Shown here piece after piece: positions 26,784-38,286 of a stretch of DNA of 64,000 bases (positions within the stretch are counted from its first letter, which is position 1; the number at the start of each line of letters is the position of its first letter). The notes beneath the pieces were generated by a model, which was given only the letters and a program-made list of their open reading frames with translations, was not told where the DNA came from and did no database searches. Source of the stretch: Rhodococcus jostii NBRC 16295 (GTDB lineage Bacteria; Actinomycetota; Actinomycetes; Mycobacteriales; Mycobacteriaceae). The translations under genes were made by a program, and so were the position numbers. The DNA lies in NCBI RefSeq assembly GCF_001894825.1, contig NZ_BCWY01000024.1, positions 56,198 through 120,197 of the forward strand. Reading direction: 5' to 3'.

Positions 26784-26806
26784 TTGTCGGTACCTCGGCC
26801 TACCCT
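26784..26806 (+). promoter_or_regulatory. RecA-NDp (PafBC-type) DNA-damage promoter of uvrB
   Basis: TTGTCGGTA (26784-26792), 8-nt spacer CCTCGGCC and TACCCT (26801-26806) match TTGTCRGTG-N8-TAGNNT closely. ATG 26813 lies 6 bp after the -10, so the transcript is probably leaderless. Confidence 0.7.
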
Positions 26807-26812
26807 GGTTCC

Positions 26813-28975
26813 ATGGCGTTTGCATCCGAGCACCCCGTGGTGGCACATTCCGAGTTCCGTCCCATCGGGGAGATCGAGCGGTCGGAAGCACGCTTCGAGG
26901 TCGTCAGTGACCACAAACCGGCCGGCGACCAGCCCACGGCGATCGCGGACCTCGAACGCCGGATCAACGCAGGTGAGAAGGATGTGGTCCTGCTCGGCGC
27001 CACCGGTACCGGTAAATCGGCGACCACGGCGTGGCTGATCGAGAAGGTGCAGCGGCCCACGCTGGTGATGGCGCCCAACAAGACGCTCGCCGCGCAGTTG
27101 GCCAACGAGTTGCGCGACATGCTGCCCCACAACTCAGTCGAGTACTTCGTCTCTTACTACGACTACTACCAGCCCGAGGCGTACATCGCGCAGACCGACA
27201 CCTACATCGAAAAGGACTCGTCGATCAACGACGACGTCGAGCGGTTGCGGCACTCCGCGACGTCGAGCCTGCTCTCACGGCGGGACGTGGTCGTGGTGGC
27301 GTCCGTGTCCTGCATCTACGGCCTCGGCACCCCGCAGTCGTACCTCGACCGGTCGGTGCAGCTCGAGGTCGGTGTGGAGGTGCCCCGCGACGCTCTGCTG
27401 AGGCTGCTGGTCGACGTGCAGTACACCCGCAACGATCTGGCGTTCACCCGCGGATCCTTCCGGGTGCGTGGCGACACCGTCGAGATCATCCCCTCGTACG
27501 AGGAGCTGGCGGTGCGGATCGAGTTCTTCGGCGACGAGATCGAGGCGCTGTACTACCTGCACCCCCTCACCGGCAACGTCGTGCGGCAGGTCGACTCGGT
27601 GCGCATCTTCCCGGCCACGCACTACGTCGCGGGTCCCGAGCGGATGGAACGCGCCGTCAAGGACATCGAAGCCGAACTCGAGGAGCGGCTCGCCGACCTC
27701 GAGAACAAGGGTAAGCTTCTCGAGGCGCAGCGGCTCCGGATGCGCACTCAGTACGACCTCGAGATGATCAAGCAGGTCGGATTCTGCTCCGGCATCGAGA
27801 ACTACTCGCGTCACATCGACGGCCGTGGGCCGGGCACGGCGCCCGCGACGCTCATCGACTACTTCCCGGAGGACTTCCTCCTGGTCATCGACGAGTCCCA
27901 CGTGACGGTCCCGCAGATCGGTGCGATGTACGAGGGCGACATGTCGCGTAAGCGCAACCTCGTCGAGTTCGGCTTCCGGTTGCCGTCCGCCACCGACAAC
28001 CGCCCGCTGACGTGGGAGGAGTTCACCCAGCGCATCGGGCAGACGGTGTACCTGTCGGCCACACCTGGCAAGTACGAGCTGGGGCAGGCCGGCGGCGAGT
28101 TCGTCGAGCAGGTCATTCGCCCGACCGGTCTCGTCGACCCCGAGGTCGTGGTCAAACCGACCAAGGGGCAGATCGACGACCTGGTGCACGAGATCCGCGA
28201 GCGGGCGGACCGCGACGAACGTGTCCTCGTCACTACACTGACGAAGAAGATGTCGGAAGACCTCACCGACTACCTCCTCGAGTTGGGAATCCGGGTGCGG
28301 TACCTGCACTCGGACATCGACACGCTCCGACGCGTCGAACTGCTCCGGCAGCTCCGGCTGGGGGAGTACGACGTTCTGGTGGGTATCAACCTGCTGCGTG
28401 AGGGTCTCGACCTTCCCGAGGTGTCGCTGGTAGCCATCCTCGACGCCGACAAGGAGGGCTTCCTCCGCAGTTCCACCAGCCTCATCCAGACGATCGGCCG
28501 CGCGGCCCGCAACGTCTCCGGCCAGGTCCACATGTACGCCGACAAGATCACCGACTCGATGCAGCACGCGATCGAGGAGACCGAGCGACGTCGCGAGAAG
28601 CAGATCGCCTACAACGAGAAGATGGGCGTCGATCCGCAGCCGCTGCGGAAGAAGATCGCCGACATTCTCGACCAGGTCTACGAGGAGGCCGAGGACACGG
28701 CCAGCGGGGTCGAGGTCGGCGGTTCGGGGCGCAACGCCACTCGCGGTCGCCGCGCCCAGGGCGAGGCGGGACGCTCGGTCAGTGCCGGCGTGTACGAGGG
28801 CCGCGATACGAAGTCGATGCCCAGGGCGGAGTTGGCGGATCTGGTCAAGGAATTGACCGATCAGATGATGAACGCGGCCCGCGATCTGCAATTCGAACTC
28901 GCCGGGCGACTCCGCGACGAGATCGCCGATCTGAAGAAGGAATTGCGCGGCATGGATGCTGCGGGCCTGAAATAG
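26813..28975 (+). CDS. uvrB: Excinuclease ABC subunit B
   Basis: The 720-residue protein has Walker [18 protein letters not shown], the DNA-clamping beta-hairpin region [20 protein letters not shown], helicase motifs [19 protein letters not shown] and [20 protein letters not shown], and a C-terminal UVR motif (about 675-715). It verifies damage and recruits UvrC in nucleotide excision repair. ATG 26813 has no Shine-Dalgarno, consistent with a leaderless mRNA from the damage promoter upstream. The 20-30 residues before [14 protein letters not shown] are an actinobacterial extension. Confidence 0.96.
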   Translation: MAFASEHPVVAHSEFRPIGEIERSEARFEVVSDHKPAGDQPTAIADLERRINAGEKDVVLLGATGTGKSATTAWLIEKVQRPTLVMAPNKTLAAQLANELRDMLPHNSVEYFVSYYDYYQPEAYIAQTDTYIEKDSSINDDVERLRHSATSSLLSRRDVVVVASVSCIYGLGTPQSYLDRSVQLEVGVEVPRDALLRLLVDVQYTRNDLAFTRGSFRVRGDTVEIIPSYEELAVRIEFFGDEIEALYYLHPLTGNVVRQVDSVRIFPATHYVAGPERMERAVKDIEAELEERLADLENKGKLLEAQRLRMRTQYDLEMIKQVGFCSGIENYSRHIDGRGPGTAPATLIDYFPEDFLLVIDESHVTVPQIGAMYEGDMSRKRNLVEFGFRLPSATDNRPLTWEEFTQRIGQTVYLSATPGKYELGQAGGEFVEQVIRPTGLVDPEVVVKPTKGQIDDLVHEIRERADRDERVLVTTLTKKMSEDLTDYLLELGIRVRYLHSDIDTLRRVELLRQLRLGEYDVLVGINLLREGLDLPEVSLVAILDADKEGFLRSSTSLIQTIGRAARNVSGQVHMYADKITDSMQHAIEETERRREKQIAYNEKMGVDPQPLRKKIADILDQVYEEAEDTASGVEVGGSGRNATRGRRAQGEAGRSVSAGVYEGRDTKSMPRAELADLVKELTDQMMNAARDLQFELAGRLRDEIADLKKELRGMDAAGLK

Positions 28976-29004
28976 CGGGGAACCGAGGCAGTACGGTCGC
29001 AAGT

Positions 29005-29877
29005 ATGGATGCACACAACGCAGGTCGTACGGCTCGGTCCTTGGAGTTGCTTCATTCGCTCAGCTACTTCGTTCCCGAAGTCGAGGAGCGGCTGATCGAG
29101 GCAGGTCTCGAACCGGGTCGGATGGGCTACTTCGCGGGACGTTCCGCGCCGATGGGCGCGGTCGGCGCGGGCGTCGTCACTGCCACCTTCTTCAACTTCA
29201 GTCCGGCGGCGATGGAGTCGATCATTCCGCGCGCCTGGGGTCTGGCCACGCCCGCGGCCATCGTGGAGGCGCGGTACCGGGGTGTCGGCGAGGCGTACGT
29301 GCGACTGCTCGGTGAATCGGTGACGAATTCGCCGGAGATGGCCGAGGCAGCCGAACTCGTGTCGATCGCGGCGCGGGGCATCCCGGGTGTCGAGGGAAGG
29401 CCGCTCTATGCGGGATACGCGGAGGTGGAGTGGCCGGACTCACCACACCTCGCGTTCTGGCATGCCCTCACATTGTTGCGCGAGTACCGCGGCGACGGTC
29501 ACATCGCCGCCCTGCAGACGGCGGAACTGAGCGGACTCGAATCGCTGATCACGCACACCGCGACCGGATTCGGGTTCCAGAAGAAGTTCGCGATCACCCG
29601 CCGCGCCTGGACCCAGGATCAGTGGGATTCGGCGAGCGACAGCCTGCGCGACCGGGAAATCCTGGACGCCCGAGGCGAACTCACCGCCGAAGGCAAGGAA
29701 TTGCGGGAACTGGTCGAGGACCTCACAGACGATCTCGCGTTGGCTCCGTGGGCCGCGCTGGGGGAGGACGGGGCAGCCCGGCTCGTCGAACTCGCGACCC
29801 CCTGGCGTGACGCGATCGTCGCTGACGGAGTGTTCCCCGCCGGCGTGTTCGGTCCCAAGGTCCGCACGTCATGCTGA
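29005..29877 (+). CDS. SCO6745-family protein
   Basis: The 290-residue protein is of the SCO6745 type common in actinobacteria. ARSLELLHSLSYFVPEVEER opens it, GRMGYFAGRSAPMGAVGAGVV and TATFFNFSPAAMESIIPRAW follow, then LAFWHALTLLREYRGDGHIA. The last third reads as a winged-helix/MarR-like segment. No enzymatic role is established. It starts 29 bp after uvrB and may be co-transcribed. Confidence 0.7.
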   Translation: MDAHNAGRTARSLELLHSLSYFVPEVEERLIEAGLEPGRMGYFAGRSAPMGAVGAGVVTATFFNFSPAAMESIIPRAWGLATPAAIVEARYRGVGEAYVRLLGESVTNSPEMAEAAELVSIAARGIPGVEGRPLYAGYAEVEWPDSPHLAFWHALTLLREYRGDGHIAALQTAELSGLESLITHTATGFGFQKKFAITRRAWTQDQWDSASDSLRDREILDARGELTAEGKELRELVEDLTDDLALAPWAALGEDGAARLVELATPWRDAIVADGVFPAGVFGPKVRTSC

Positions 29878-30002
29878 CGCCGATCACAGCCCGCGCGCAC
29901 GCGGAATGTGATCCGTCATGCACTGGGGATATCCCCTGTGGCATGTGCTGCAAATGCACCTATCCGGGCACCGATACCGCTAGGGTCAGCGCAGTGGCTG
30001 CT

Positions 30003-30031
30003 GGGTCCAGGCATGACGTATGTCTGGACCC
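30003..30031 (+). other. Hairpin in the 5' leader of the universal stress gene
   Basis: GGGTCCAG-G-CAT, loop GACGT, ATG-T-CTGGACCC form a 12-step stem with one G-U pair, 35 bp before the USP start. A TAGGGT element at 29981-29986 is a possible -10, which would place the hairpin in the untranslated leader. Confidence 0.45.
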
Positions 30032-30065
30032 CGGCCAATTGACCACCGCAGACATGGAGGAATGA

Positions 30066-30518
30066 ATGAGCGCCTACCGGACCGTTGTCGTCGGAACCGA
30101 TGGCTCCGAGTCGTCGTTTCTGGCCGTCGAGAAGGCTGCCGCCATCGCGGCGGACGCCGGTGCCAAGCTGATCATCGCCTGCGCGTACTACCCGGCCGAC
30201 CCGAAGGACGTCGGGCAGGCCGCCGACGCTCTCGGCGACGAGGCCTACCAGATCACCGGTTCGGCCCCGACGTACGAGATCCTGCGCACCGCGAAGGAGC
30301 GCGCCCACGCCGTCGGCACCAAGGAGGTCGTGGAACGCGCTGTCGTCGGTGCCCCCGTCGAGTCGCTGCTGAACCTGGTCGACGAGGTCGAGGCCGGTCT
30401 CCTGGTGATCGGCAACCGTGGACTCAACACCCTCACCGGACGACTCCTGGGCTCCGTTCCGTCCGACGCCGCGCGCAAGTCCACGTCCGACGTCCTCATC
30501 GTTCACACGGTGCGCTGA
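30066..30518 (+). CDS. Universal stress protein (UspA family)
   Basis: The 150-residue single-domain USP has the nucleotide-binding pattern G-2x-G-9x-G-S seen here as GNRGLNTLTGRLLGSVPS, and begins YRTVVVGTDGSESS. It corresponds in context and length to mycobacterial Rv1636, which binds cAMP and ATP. ATGGAGGA lies just upstream of ATG 30066. It converges on the DUF732 gene. Confidence 0.9.
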   Translation: MSAYRTVVVGTDGSESSFLAVEKAAAIAADAGAKLIIACAYYPADPKDVGQAADALGDEAYQITGSAPTYEILRTAKERAHAVGTKEVVERAVVGAPVESLLNLVDEVEAGLLVIGNRGLNTLTGRLLGSVPSDAARKSTSDVLIVHTVR

Positions 30519-30530
30519 CGCAGGAGAAGA

Positions 30531-30914
30531 TCAGCAGTAATTCGCCTCGGCGGCATCGAGATAGACCCGCGCCACCTGCTCGGGGGTGAGGCCGCTGTCT
30601 GATGTCGCCGAGGCGAACTGCGCCATCGGGGTCAGATGCGCGAGGATTGTGGCCTCGTCGGTGCCCTCGGACAGCCGGCCGCAGATCCCGTTGGCCAGCG
30701 CCATGACCGTGTCGTCGGGCAGCGCCGGGATACCGGCGTCGATCAGCGATTCCTTGTAGCGCTGCCCGCGGGCGTCCAGATGTGACGCCGCCGTGGTGGA
30801 GGCAACCGAGGCCGACGGCGGGTCGGAGGCAGTCGCCTCCGAGCAGGCGGTCAGCACGATCGTGGTGAGGACGAGTCCGCACCCGATCAGCCGACCGCGA
30901 CCGCCCGACGTCAC
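30531..30914 (-). CDS. DUF732 lipoprotein
   Basis: The 127-residue protein has a signal peptide ending VLTAC (Cys24), a Ser/Ala-rich linker, then a DUF732 helical domain (ALANGICGRLSEGTDEATIL, paired Cys in NGICG and the terminal NYC). DUF732 proteins are actinobacterial secreted proteins of unknown role. GTG 30914 overlaps the helicase stop codon (GTGA), so it is translationally coupled to it. Confidence 0.75.
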   Translation of the reverse strand: MTSGGRGRLIGCGLVLTTIVLTACSEATASDPPSASVASTTAASHLDARGQRYKESLIDAGIPALPDDTVMALANGICGRLSEGTDEATILAHLTPMAQFASATSDSGLTPEQVARVYLDAAEANYC

Positions 30915-33193
30915 GACTGGGTCCCGACCTCGGCCGGAGCGAGATCGGACAGTACCGCGGGCAAGGGCCTGGTGTGCACCACACCGAGCCGTTGCGTCGC
31001 GCGGGTCAGGGCCACGTAGAGGTCGTTCATTCCCCGCGGCGACTCGTCGAGGATGTCCTGCGGCTCGGCGATGAGCACCGAGTCGAACTCTAATCCCTTG
31101 ACATCCCGCACCGTGAGGACGCTGACGGAGTCGGATCGCAGATCGGCGAGGGCGGCGACGAGGTCGTGGCCCCCGATCACGACAGTCGTGCCCGGTCCGG
31201 TTTCCCGGGACACACAGGTGCGCACGGTGTCGGGGAAGTCGTCCTCGGAGACCCCCAGTGCCCAGGGCGTGAAGCCGGATTCGCGGACCGACCGCGGTAC
31301 GGTCTGTTCGGGGTCGATCTCGGCGAGAACCCGCCGCGCCGACGTCATGATCTCCGCCGGTGTGCGGTAGTTGACGGTCAGTTCCGTCAGCTTCCACCGC
31401 TTGGCGACATACGGCTCGAGGATCCGCTGCCATGACGACGTTCCCGCCGGGTCGCCGGTCTGCGCCGTGTCGCCGACGAGCGTCATCCACCGATTCGGTA
31501 TGCGGCGCATCAGCATTCGCCAGGCCATTTCCGAGAGTTCCTGCGCCTCGTCGACGATCACGTGACCGTAGGTCCACGTTCGGTCGCCCGCGGCGCGCTC
31601 CGCGGTGGTCTGATGCTGTCCCACGTCGTGGCGCGCGGCCAACTGGCTGGCGTCGATCAGGTCGTAGGCCATCAGGATCTCGGGGTCCAGCTCGTCCTCG
31701 AGGTCCTGCGGGGCCGAACCCGTCAGGATGTCCAGGGCACCCTGGGCGTCCGCGATCTGCGCCCGCCACTGGCGACGGGCGCGTTCCCGTTCCGCGGCGT
31801 CGTCGACGCCGAGGAGTTCGGCCAGTTCGTCGAGCAGCGGGGCGTCGGCGGTGCTGAAGCCGCGCACTCCGGGTCGGCGTAGCGAGTCACGTTGCGCTTC
31901 GGTGAGATTCGGGGCGGCATCGGCCAGCCGCTTCGGCGAGGCGTACAGCTCGGCGAGCACCTGCTGCGGCGACAGTTCCGGCCACAGCGCGCTGATCGCC
32001 CTCATGATCTCCGGATCTTCCCGCATCTCGTCACGCATGTCGGCGATATCGTCCCGGCTCAGCAGGTTGCCGCCGTCGACGACGTTGGCACCCAACGCGT
32101 CCGCGAGTTGCTGGGCGAGCGCCTCGATGACGGCCGACACGAAGATGGGGCGGGCCAGGTTGTGCGGGCGCCGCGACGATCGCGCGCGGCCGCGAGCACG
32201 GGTGACGACCTTGCGGTCGAGGGTGACCTGGTAGGTGTCGAACGTCAGCTCGACCGGTCGCGACGGCACTTCCTGCCGATCCCGGACCGCCTTCTTGAGG
32301 ACGTCCAGCATGTCGAGTGAGCCCTTGATCTCGCCGGCATCGAGGCTGTCCTCGACGGTGGCGCGGACACCGGGGTAGAGGTCGCCGATGGTCGACAGCA
32401 GGACACCCGTCTCGCCGAGTGAGGGGAGCACCTGGCCGATGTAGTCGAGGAACGTGGCGTTGGGGCCGATGATCAGGACGCCGGCCTTCGCCAGCTGCTG
32501 GCGGTAGGTGTACAGCAGGTAGGCGGCGCGGTGCAGCGCGACCGCGGTCTTGCCGGTCCCGGGACCGCCCTGGACCACCAGCACGCTTTTGTGCTCGGAC
32601 CGGATGATCGTGTCCTGCTCGCCCTGGATCGTTTCGACGATGTCGTTCATCTGACCGGTGCGGGCCGCGTTCAACGCCGCGAGCAGTGCGCTCTCACCGG
32701 CCACGCCGTCGGAGCCGGTGACGGTGCCCGCGGCCTCCGCCGCCGCCAGGTCGAGGTACTCGTCGTTGACGGCGGTCACACGGCGGCTTCGGGTACGGAT
32801 GTGCCGTCGACGGGAGACCCCGTCGGGGGCTGCCGGGGTGGCGAGGTAGAACGGGCGGGCAAGGGGCGCACGCCAATCGAGAAGCATCGTCTCGTAGTCG
32901 TTCTCCTCGTCGAGGATTCCGAGGCGCCCGATGTAGCGGTGCTCGCCGTCGAGGTCGATGCGCCCGAAGCAGAGCCCGTTCTCGGCGGCGTCGTACTTGG
33001 CGAGGTCTTCGGTGTAGAGCTGATTGAAGGACTCCCGCTCACTGCGGGCCTGCGGCGTCCCCCCGGTTTCGAGCAGTACACGGCTCAGCCGGTTCGCCGC
33101 GTACCGGCGAAGCCCGTCCAGTCGGGTGTAGAGCATCGTCACGTACTGCTGCTCGAGCTCGCGCTCGTGGCGTGACGTGTCCTCGTCGGGCAA
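30911..33193 (-). CDS. HelD/HelR-type RNA-polymerase-associated helicase
   Basis: The 760-residue UvrD/Rep-like protein begins MPDEDTSRHERELEQQYVTM, an N-terminal coiled coil typical of HelD. It has Walker A QGGPGTGKTAVALHRAAYL near residue 208, VIVDEAQELSEMAWRMLMRR (motif II) and VLTVRDVKGLEFDSV plus LYVALTRATQRLGV near the end. Actinobacterial HelD/HelR removes stalled RNA polymerase from DNA, and some members displace rifampicin. TTG 33193 has AAGGAGA upstream; the longer frame to 33628 is antisense to another gene. No canonical rifampicin-associated element is visible upstream. Confidence 0.88.
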   Translation of the reverse strand: MPDEDTSRHERELEQQYVTMLYTRLDGLRRYAANRLSRVLLETGGTPQARSERESFNQLYTEDLAKYDAAENGLCFGRIDLDGEHRYIGRLGILDEENDYETMLLDWRAPLARPFYLATPAAPDGVSRRRHIRTRSRRVTAVNDEYLDLAAAEAAGTVTGSDGVAGESALLAALNAARTGQMNDIVETIQGEQDTIIRSEHKSVLVVQGGPGTGKTAVALHRAAYLLYTYRQQLAKAGVLIIGPNATFLDYIGQVLPSLGETGVLLSTIGDLYPGVRATVEDSLDAGEIKGSLDMLDVLKKAVRDRQEVPSRPVELTFDTYQVTLDRKVVTRARGRARSSRRPHNLARPIFVSAVIEALAQQLADALGANVVDGGNLLSRDDIADMRDEMREDPEIMRAISALWPELSPQQVLAELYASPKRLADAAPNLTEAQRDSLRRPGVRGFSTADAPLLDELAELLGVDDAAERERARRQWRAQIADAQGALDILTGSAPQDLEDELDPEILMAYDLIDASQLAARHDVGQHQTTAERAAGDRTWTYGHVIVDEAQELSEMAWRMLMRRIPNRWMTLVGDTAQTGDPAGTSSWQRILEPYVAKRWKLTELTVNYRTPAEIMTSARRVLAEIDPEQTVPRSVRESGFTPWALGVSEDDFPDTVRTCVSRETGPGTTVVIGGHDLVAALADLRSDSVSVLTVRDVKGLEFDSVLIAEPQDILDESPRGMNDLYVALTRATQRLGVVHTRPLPAVLSDLAPAEVGTQS

Positions 33194-33255
33194 GAGGTCT
33201 CCTTGACTGGTTCGGCTGCAACCGGAACGGCTGCAAAAGTGCCTGGACAGTCTAG

Positions 33256-33311
33256 TCGGCCCCGGAGCGATGCCGCTGACGTCGCAGGTCAGCGGTGATC
33301 TCCGGGGCCGA
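33256..33311 (-). terminator. Nested hairpin between the DoxX gene and helD
   Basis: TCGGCCCCGGA/TCCGGGGCCGA (11 bp) encloses CCGCTGAC/GTCAGCGG (8 bp) around GTCGCAG. The structure lies 41 bp after the DoxX-gene stop on the reverse strand and before helD, so it probably separates the two transcripts. Confidence 0.7.
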
Positions 33312-33351
33312 TCAGAGCGAATATCCGGCGCGGTCGGCGCCGCGGCTCGGG

Positions 33352-34281
33352 TCAGTGGGACAGTTCGTCCCGCTTGGCCCGTGCCTTCTCGAGCGCGGCT
33401 TCCGCTTGCTTGCGGGCCCGCTTGCCCAGGACCTCGCTGCGTTCCGCGGCGGTGCCGGCCCATTCGCCGCCCTTCTCCCGGGCGACCTCGGCCAGTTCGG
33501 GTCCGCGTTCCTTCGCGACGTCGACGAGTTCCGCGCCGCGCTCCTTTGCCAGTTCGACGAGTTCCGCGCCGCGCTCCTTGGCGATCTCGGCCCACTCGGA
33601 GCCGTGTTCCTTGGCGACGTCCGCCCACTCGGGGCCGCGATCCGCCGCGACCTTCGCGAGTTCGGCGCCACGGTCTTTCGCGACCTCGAGGAGTTCGGAT
33701 CCGCGCTCGGCGGCCTCTTCGGTCAAGATGCGGGCACGCTCCGACGCTACGGCCAACGCCTCCGCGATCTCGGGACCGTGATGGTCGTGACCCGATCCGA
33801 GCGGCAGGGCCGCGACCACGGTCTCCTGAGCGTGCCGGGCGGCGCGGCGTCCACGCCAGCCGAGGGATGGTTTGCCCTCGGTGTCGACGGCGGCGATCAG
33901 CAGTCCGCCGAGCAGGCTGACGTTCTTGAGGAACTGAGTGCGCTGTGCCGCCTTCTTGGCCGGGTCGGTCTCGTTCCAGAAGTCGTGCCCCACAACGGTA
34001 GTGGGCACGAGGCTGCCGGCCAGTACGAGCGACGCGAGTCGCGGCGCCTTCCCGGTGGCAAGGAGCACTCCGCCGCCGATCTGCACGGCGGCGTTGATCT
34101 TGACCAACGTCTCCGGGTCGGACGGGATCTTCTGAGTGACGGACTCGGGAAGCGCCTCGGTGGACTTGTCGATCAGTGGTGCGGCGGCCTGTGCTCTCTG
34201 CGCCGGATTTCGAAGTGCATCGATCCCTCCGCTGATGAAGACTGCGGACAGCAGTGGGCGAGCGATACGACGGACAAGCAT
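33352..34281 (-). CDS. DoxX-family membrane protein with C-terminal 11-residue repeat helix
   Basis: Residues 1-135 form a DoxX-like four-helix membrane domain (LLSAVFISGGIDALRNPAQ, KINAAVQIGGGVLLATGKAP, NVSLLGGLLIAAVDTEGKPS). Residues 195-282 are eight tandem 11-residue repeats of the pattern AELxEVAKERG, predicting one long amphipathic or coiled-coil helix, followed by a basic end. DoxX proteins are linked to redox or thiosulfate metabolism; the repeat tail is not part of that family. It is divergent from nothing obvious and is followed by a hairpin. Confidence 0.8.
   Translation of the reverse strand: MLVRRIARPLLSAVFISGGIDALRNPAQRAQAAAPLIDKSTEALPESVTQKIPSDPETLVKINAAVQIGGGVLLATGKAPRLASLVLAGSLVPTTVVGHDFWNETDPAKKAAQRTQFLKNVSLLGGLLIAAVDTEGKPSLGWRGRRAARHAQETVVAALPLGSGHDHHGPEIAEALAVASERARILTEEAAERGSELLEVAKDRGAELAKVAADRGPEWADVAKEHGSEWAEIAKERGAELVELAKERGAELVDVAKERGPELAEVAREKGGEWAGTAAERSEVLGKRARKQAEAALEKARAKRDELSH
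33436..33699 (-). repeat. Eight tandem 33-bp units coding an 11-residue helical repeat
   Basis: The units read SELLEVAKDRG, AELAKVAADRG, PEWADVAKEHG, SEWAEIAKERG, AELVELAKERG, AELVDVAKERG, PELAEVAREKG and GEWAGTAAERS. An 11-residue (hendecad) period places A/L/V/W on one face. The DNA units have diverged, so the repeat is kept by selection rather than by recent duplication. Confidence 0.9.
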
Positions 34282-34399
34282 TCCTGGCCTCCCAATGTCG
34301 AGTTCTCCCGTCTCACACTAACGAGAGTTCTGGGCAGTCGTCGGCGTACGACACTGTTGCCGAACCGACGGTCCGCCCATTCACCAGTACCCAGGGAGG

Positions 34400-34443
34400 C
34401 CGATCGCCAATCGCGGGCCGTCCGGCGCGCGATCGGCGATCGG
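34400..34443 (-). terminator. Terminator after the MBL hydrolase gene
   Basis: CCGATCGCCAATCGCG pairs with CGCGATCGGCGATCGG at 15 of 16 positions around a 12-nt loop. It starts 6 bp beyond the stop of the reverse-strand MBL gene. Confidence 0.75.
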
Positions 34444-34448
34444 GTGCG

Positions 34449-35138
34449 TCACCAGCCGCGCTCGCGCCACTCCCCGAGGTGGGGGCGTTCCGCGCCGAGG
34501 GTGGTGTCGTCGCCGTGGCCGGGGTAGACGACGGTGTCGTCGCCGTAGCGGTCGAAGAGCTTGGATTCGACGTCGGAGAGCAGCGATGCGAATGCGTCGG
34601 CGTCGGCGGTCTTGCCCACACCGCCGGGAAAGAGGGAGTCGCCGGTGAAGAGGTGGGTGCGTCCGCCGCCCGCTTCCGTGAGCGCGAGCGCGATGGAGCC
34701 GGGGGTGTGGCCGGCGAGGTGGATCACGTCGAGGGTGACCTCTCCGACGCCGACCGTGTCGCCGTCGTCGAGGAGGCGGTCGGGTCGGACGGGGAGCGCG
34801 GCGGCGTCGAGCGGATGGGCGGCGGTGTCGACGCGTGTGGCCGCCGCGACGTCCTCGAGGGCCAGCCAGTGGTCGCCGTGCTGGTGGGTGGTGACGATCA
34901 ATTCGAGGGACGGGGCGTGTTCGTCGATCAGTTGGTTGACGCGGTCGGCCTCGTTGGCGGCGTCGACGAGGACGGATTTTCCGGTTGCGGAACAGACGAC
35001 CAGGTACACGTTGTTGTCCATGGGGCCGACGGACATCTTCGTGATCGTGGCTCCCGGAACCGTGCGGCGCTGCGGCGCCGAACCGGGGGAGACGTGGCCG
35101 GTGTACGAGTCTTCTATCACCATGGGCTGCTCGGTCAT
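34449..35138 (-). CDS. MBL-fold metallo-hydrolase (glyoxalase II-like)
   Basis: The 229-residue protein has the metal-binding motif THQHGDHW near residue 89, HLAGHTPGSIAL, FTGDSLFPGGVG and a late VVYPGHGDDTTL. These form a complete zinc site of the glyoxalase-II-like MBL class (Rv1637c type). It probably hydrolyses a thioester or related ester; the substrate is not known. Met 35138 is taken as start, though MVIEDSYTGHV five residues on is an alternative. The longer frame is antisense to the uvrA upstream region. Confidence 0.85.
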   Translation of the reverse strand: MTEQPMVIEDSYTGHVSPGSAPQRRTVPGATITKMSVGPMDNNVYLVVCSATGKSVLVDAANEADRVNQLIDEHAPSLELIVTTHQHGDHWLALEDVAAATRVDTAAHPLDAAALPVRPDRLLDDGDTVGVGEVTLDVIHLAGHTPGSIALALTEAGGGRTHLFTGDSLFPGGVGKTADADAFASLLSDVESKLFDRYGDDTVVYPGHGDDTTLGAERPHLGEWRERGW

Positions 35139-35212
35139 GATGGGGAGGCTACCGTCGAATACAGGCAGGTGAGTGGCAGGGCGGCCATCCGTCCCACAGA
35201 ACGTGTCGGTGC

Positions 35213-35235
35213 CCCCGTTTACCATGGCACGGCCA
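35213..35235 (+). promoter_or_regulatory. RecA-NDp (PafBC-type) DNA-damage promoter of uvrA
   Basis: GTGTCGGTG (35213-35221), an 8-nt spacer and TACCAT (35230-35235) match TTGTCRGTG-N8-TAGNNT. Transcription would start near 35242, giving a leader of about 48 nt before GTG 35290. Confidence 0.7.
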
Positions 35236-35289
35236 GAGGGCTCAGCGTTGCTGCGCGTCCTCGGCTGTCGAACAATGAAGGGACTTGGA

Positions 35290-38280
<2,991 letters not shown>

Positions 38281-38286
38281 GTTCGG

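Noticed and set aside
26735..27130. N-terminal extension of the DUF402 gene antisense to uvrB
   Set aside because: Not similar to the family, overlaps uvrB and its promoter, and the family length is met by the start at 26734.
33194..33351. Rifampicin-associated element upstream of helD
   Set aside because: No palindrome of the GGGGCTTGC...GCAAG type is present; the inverted repeats there fit a terminator of the preceding gene.
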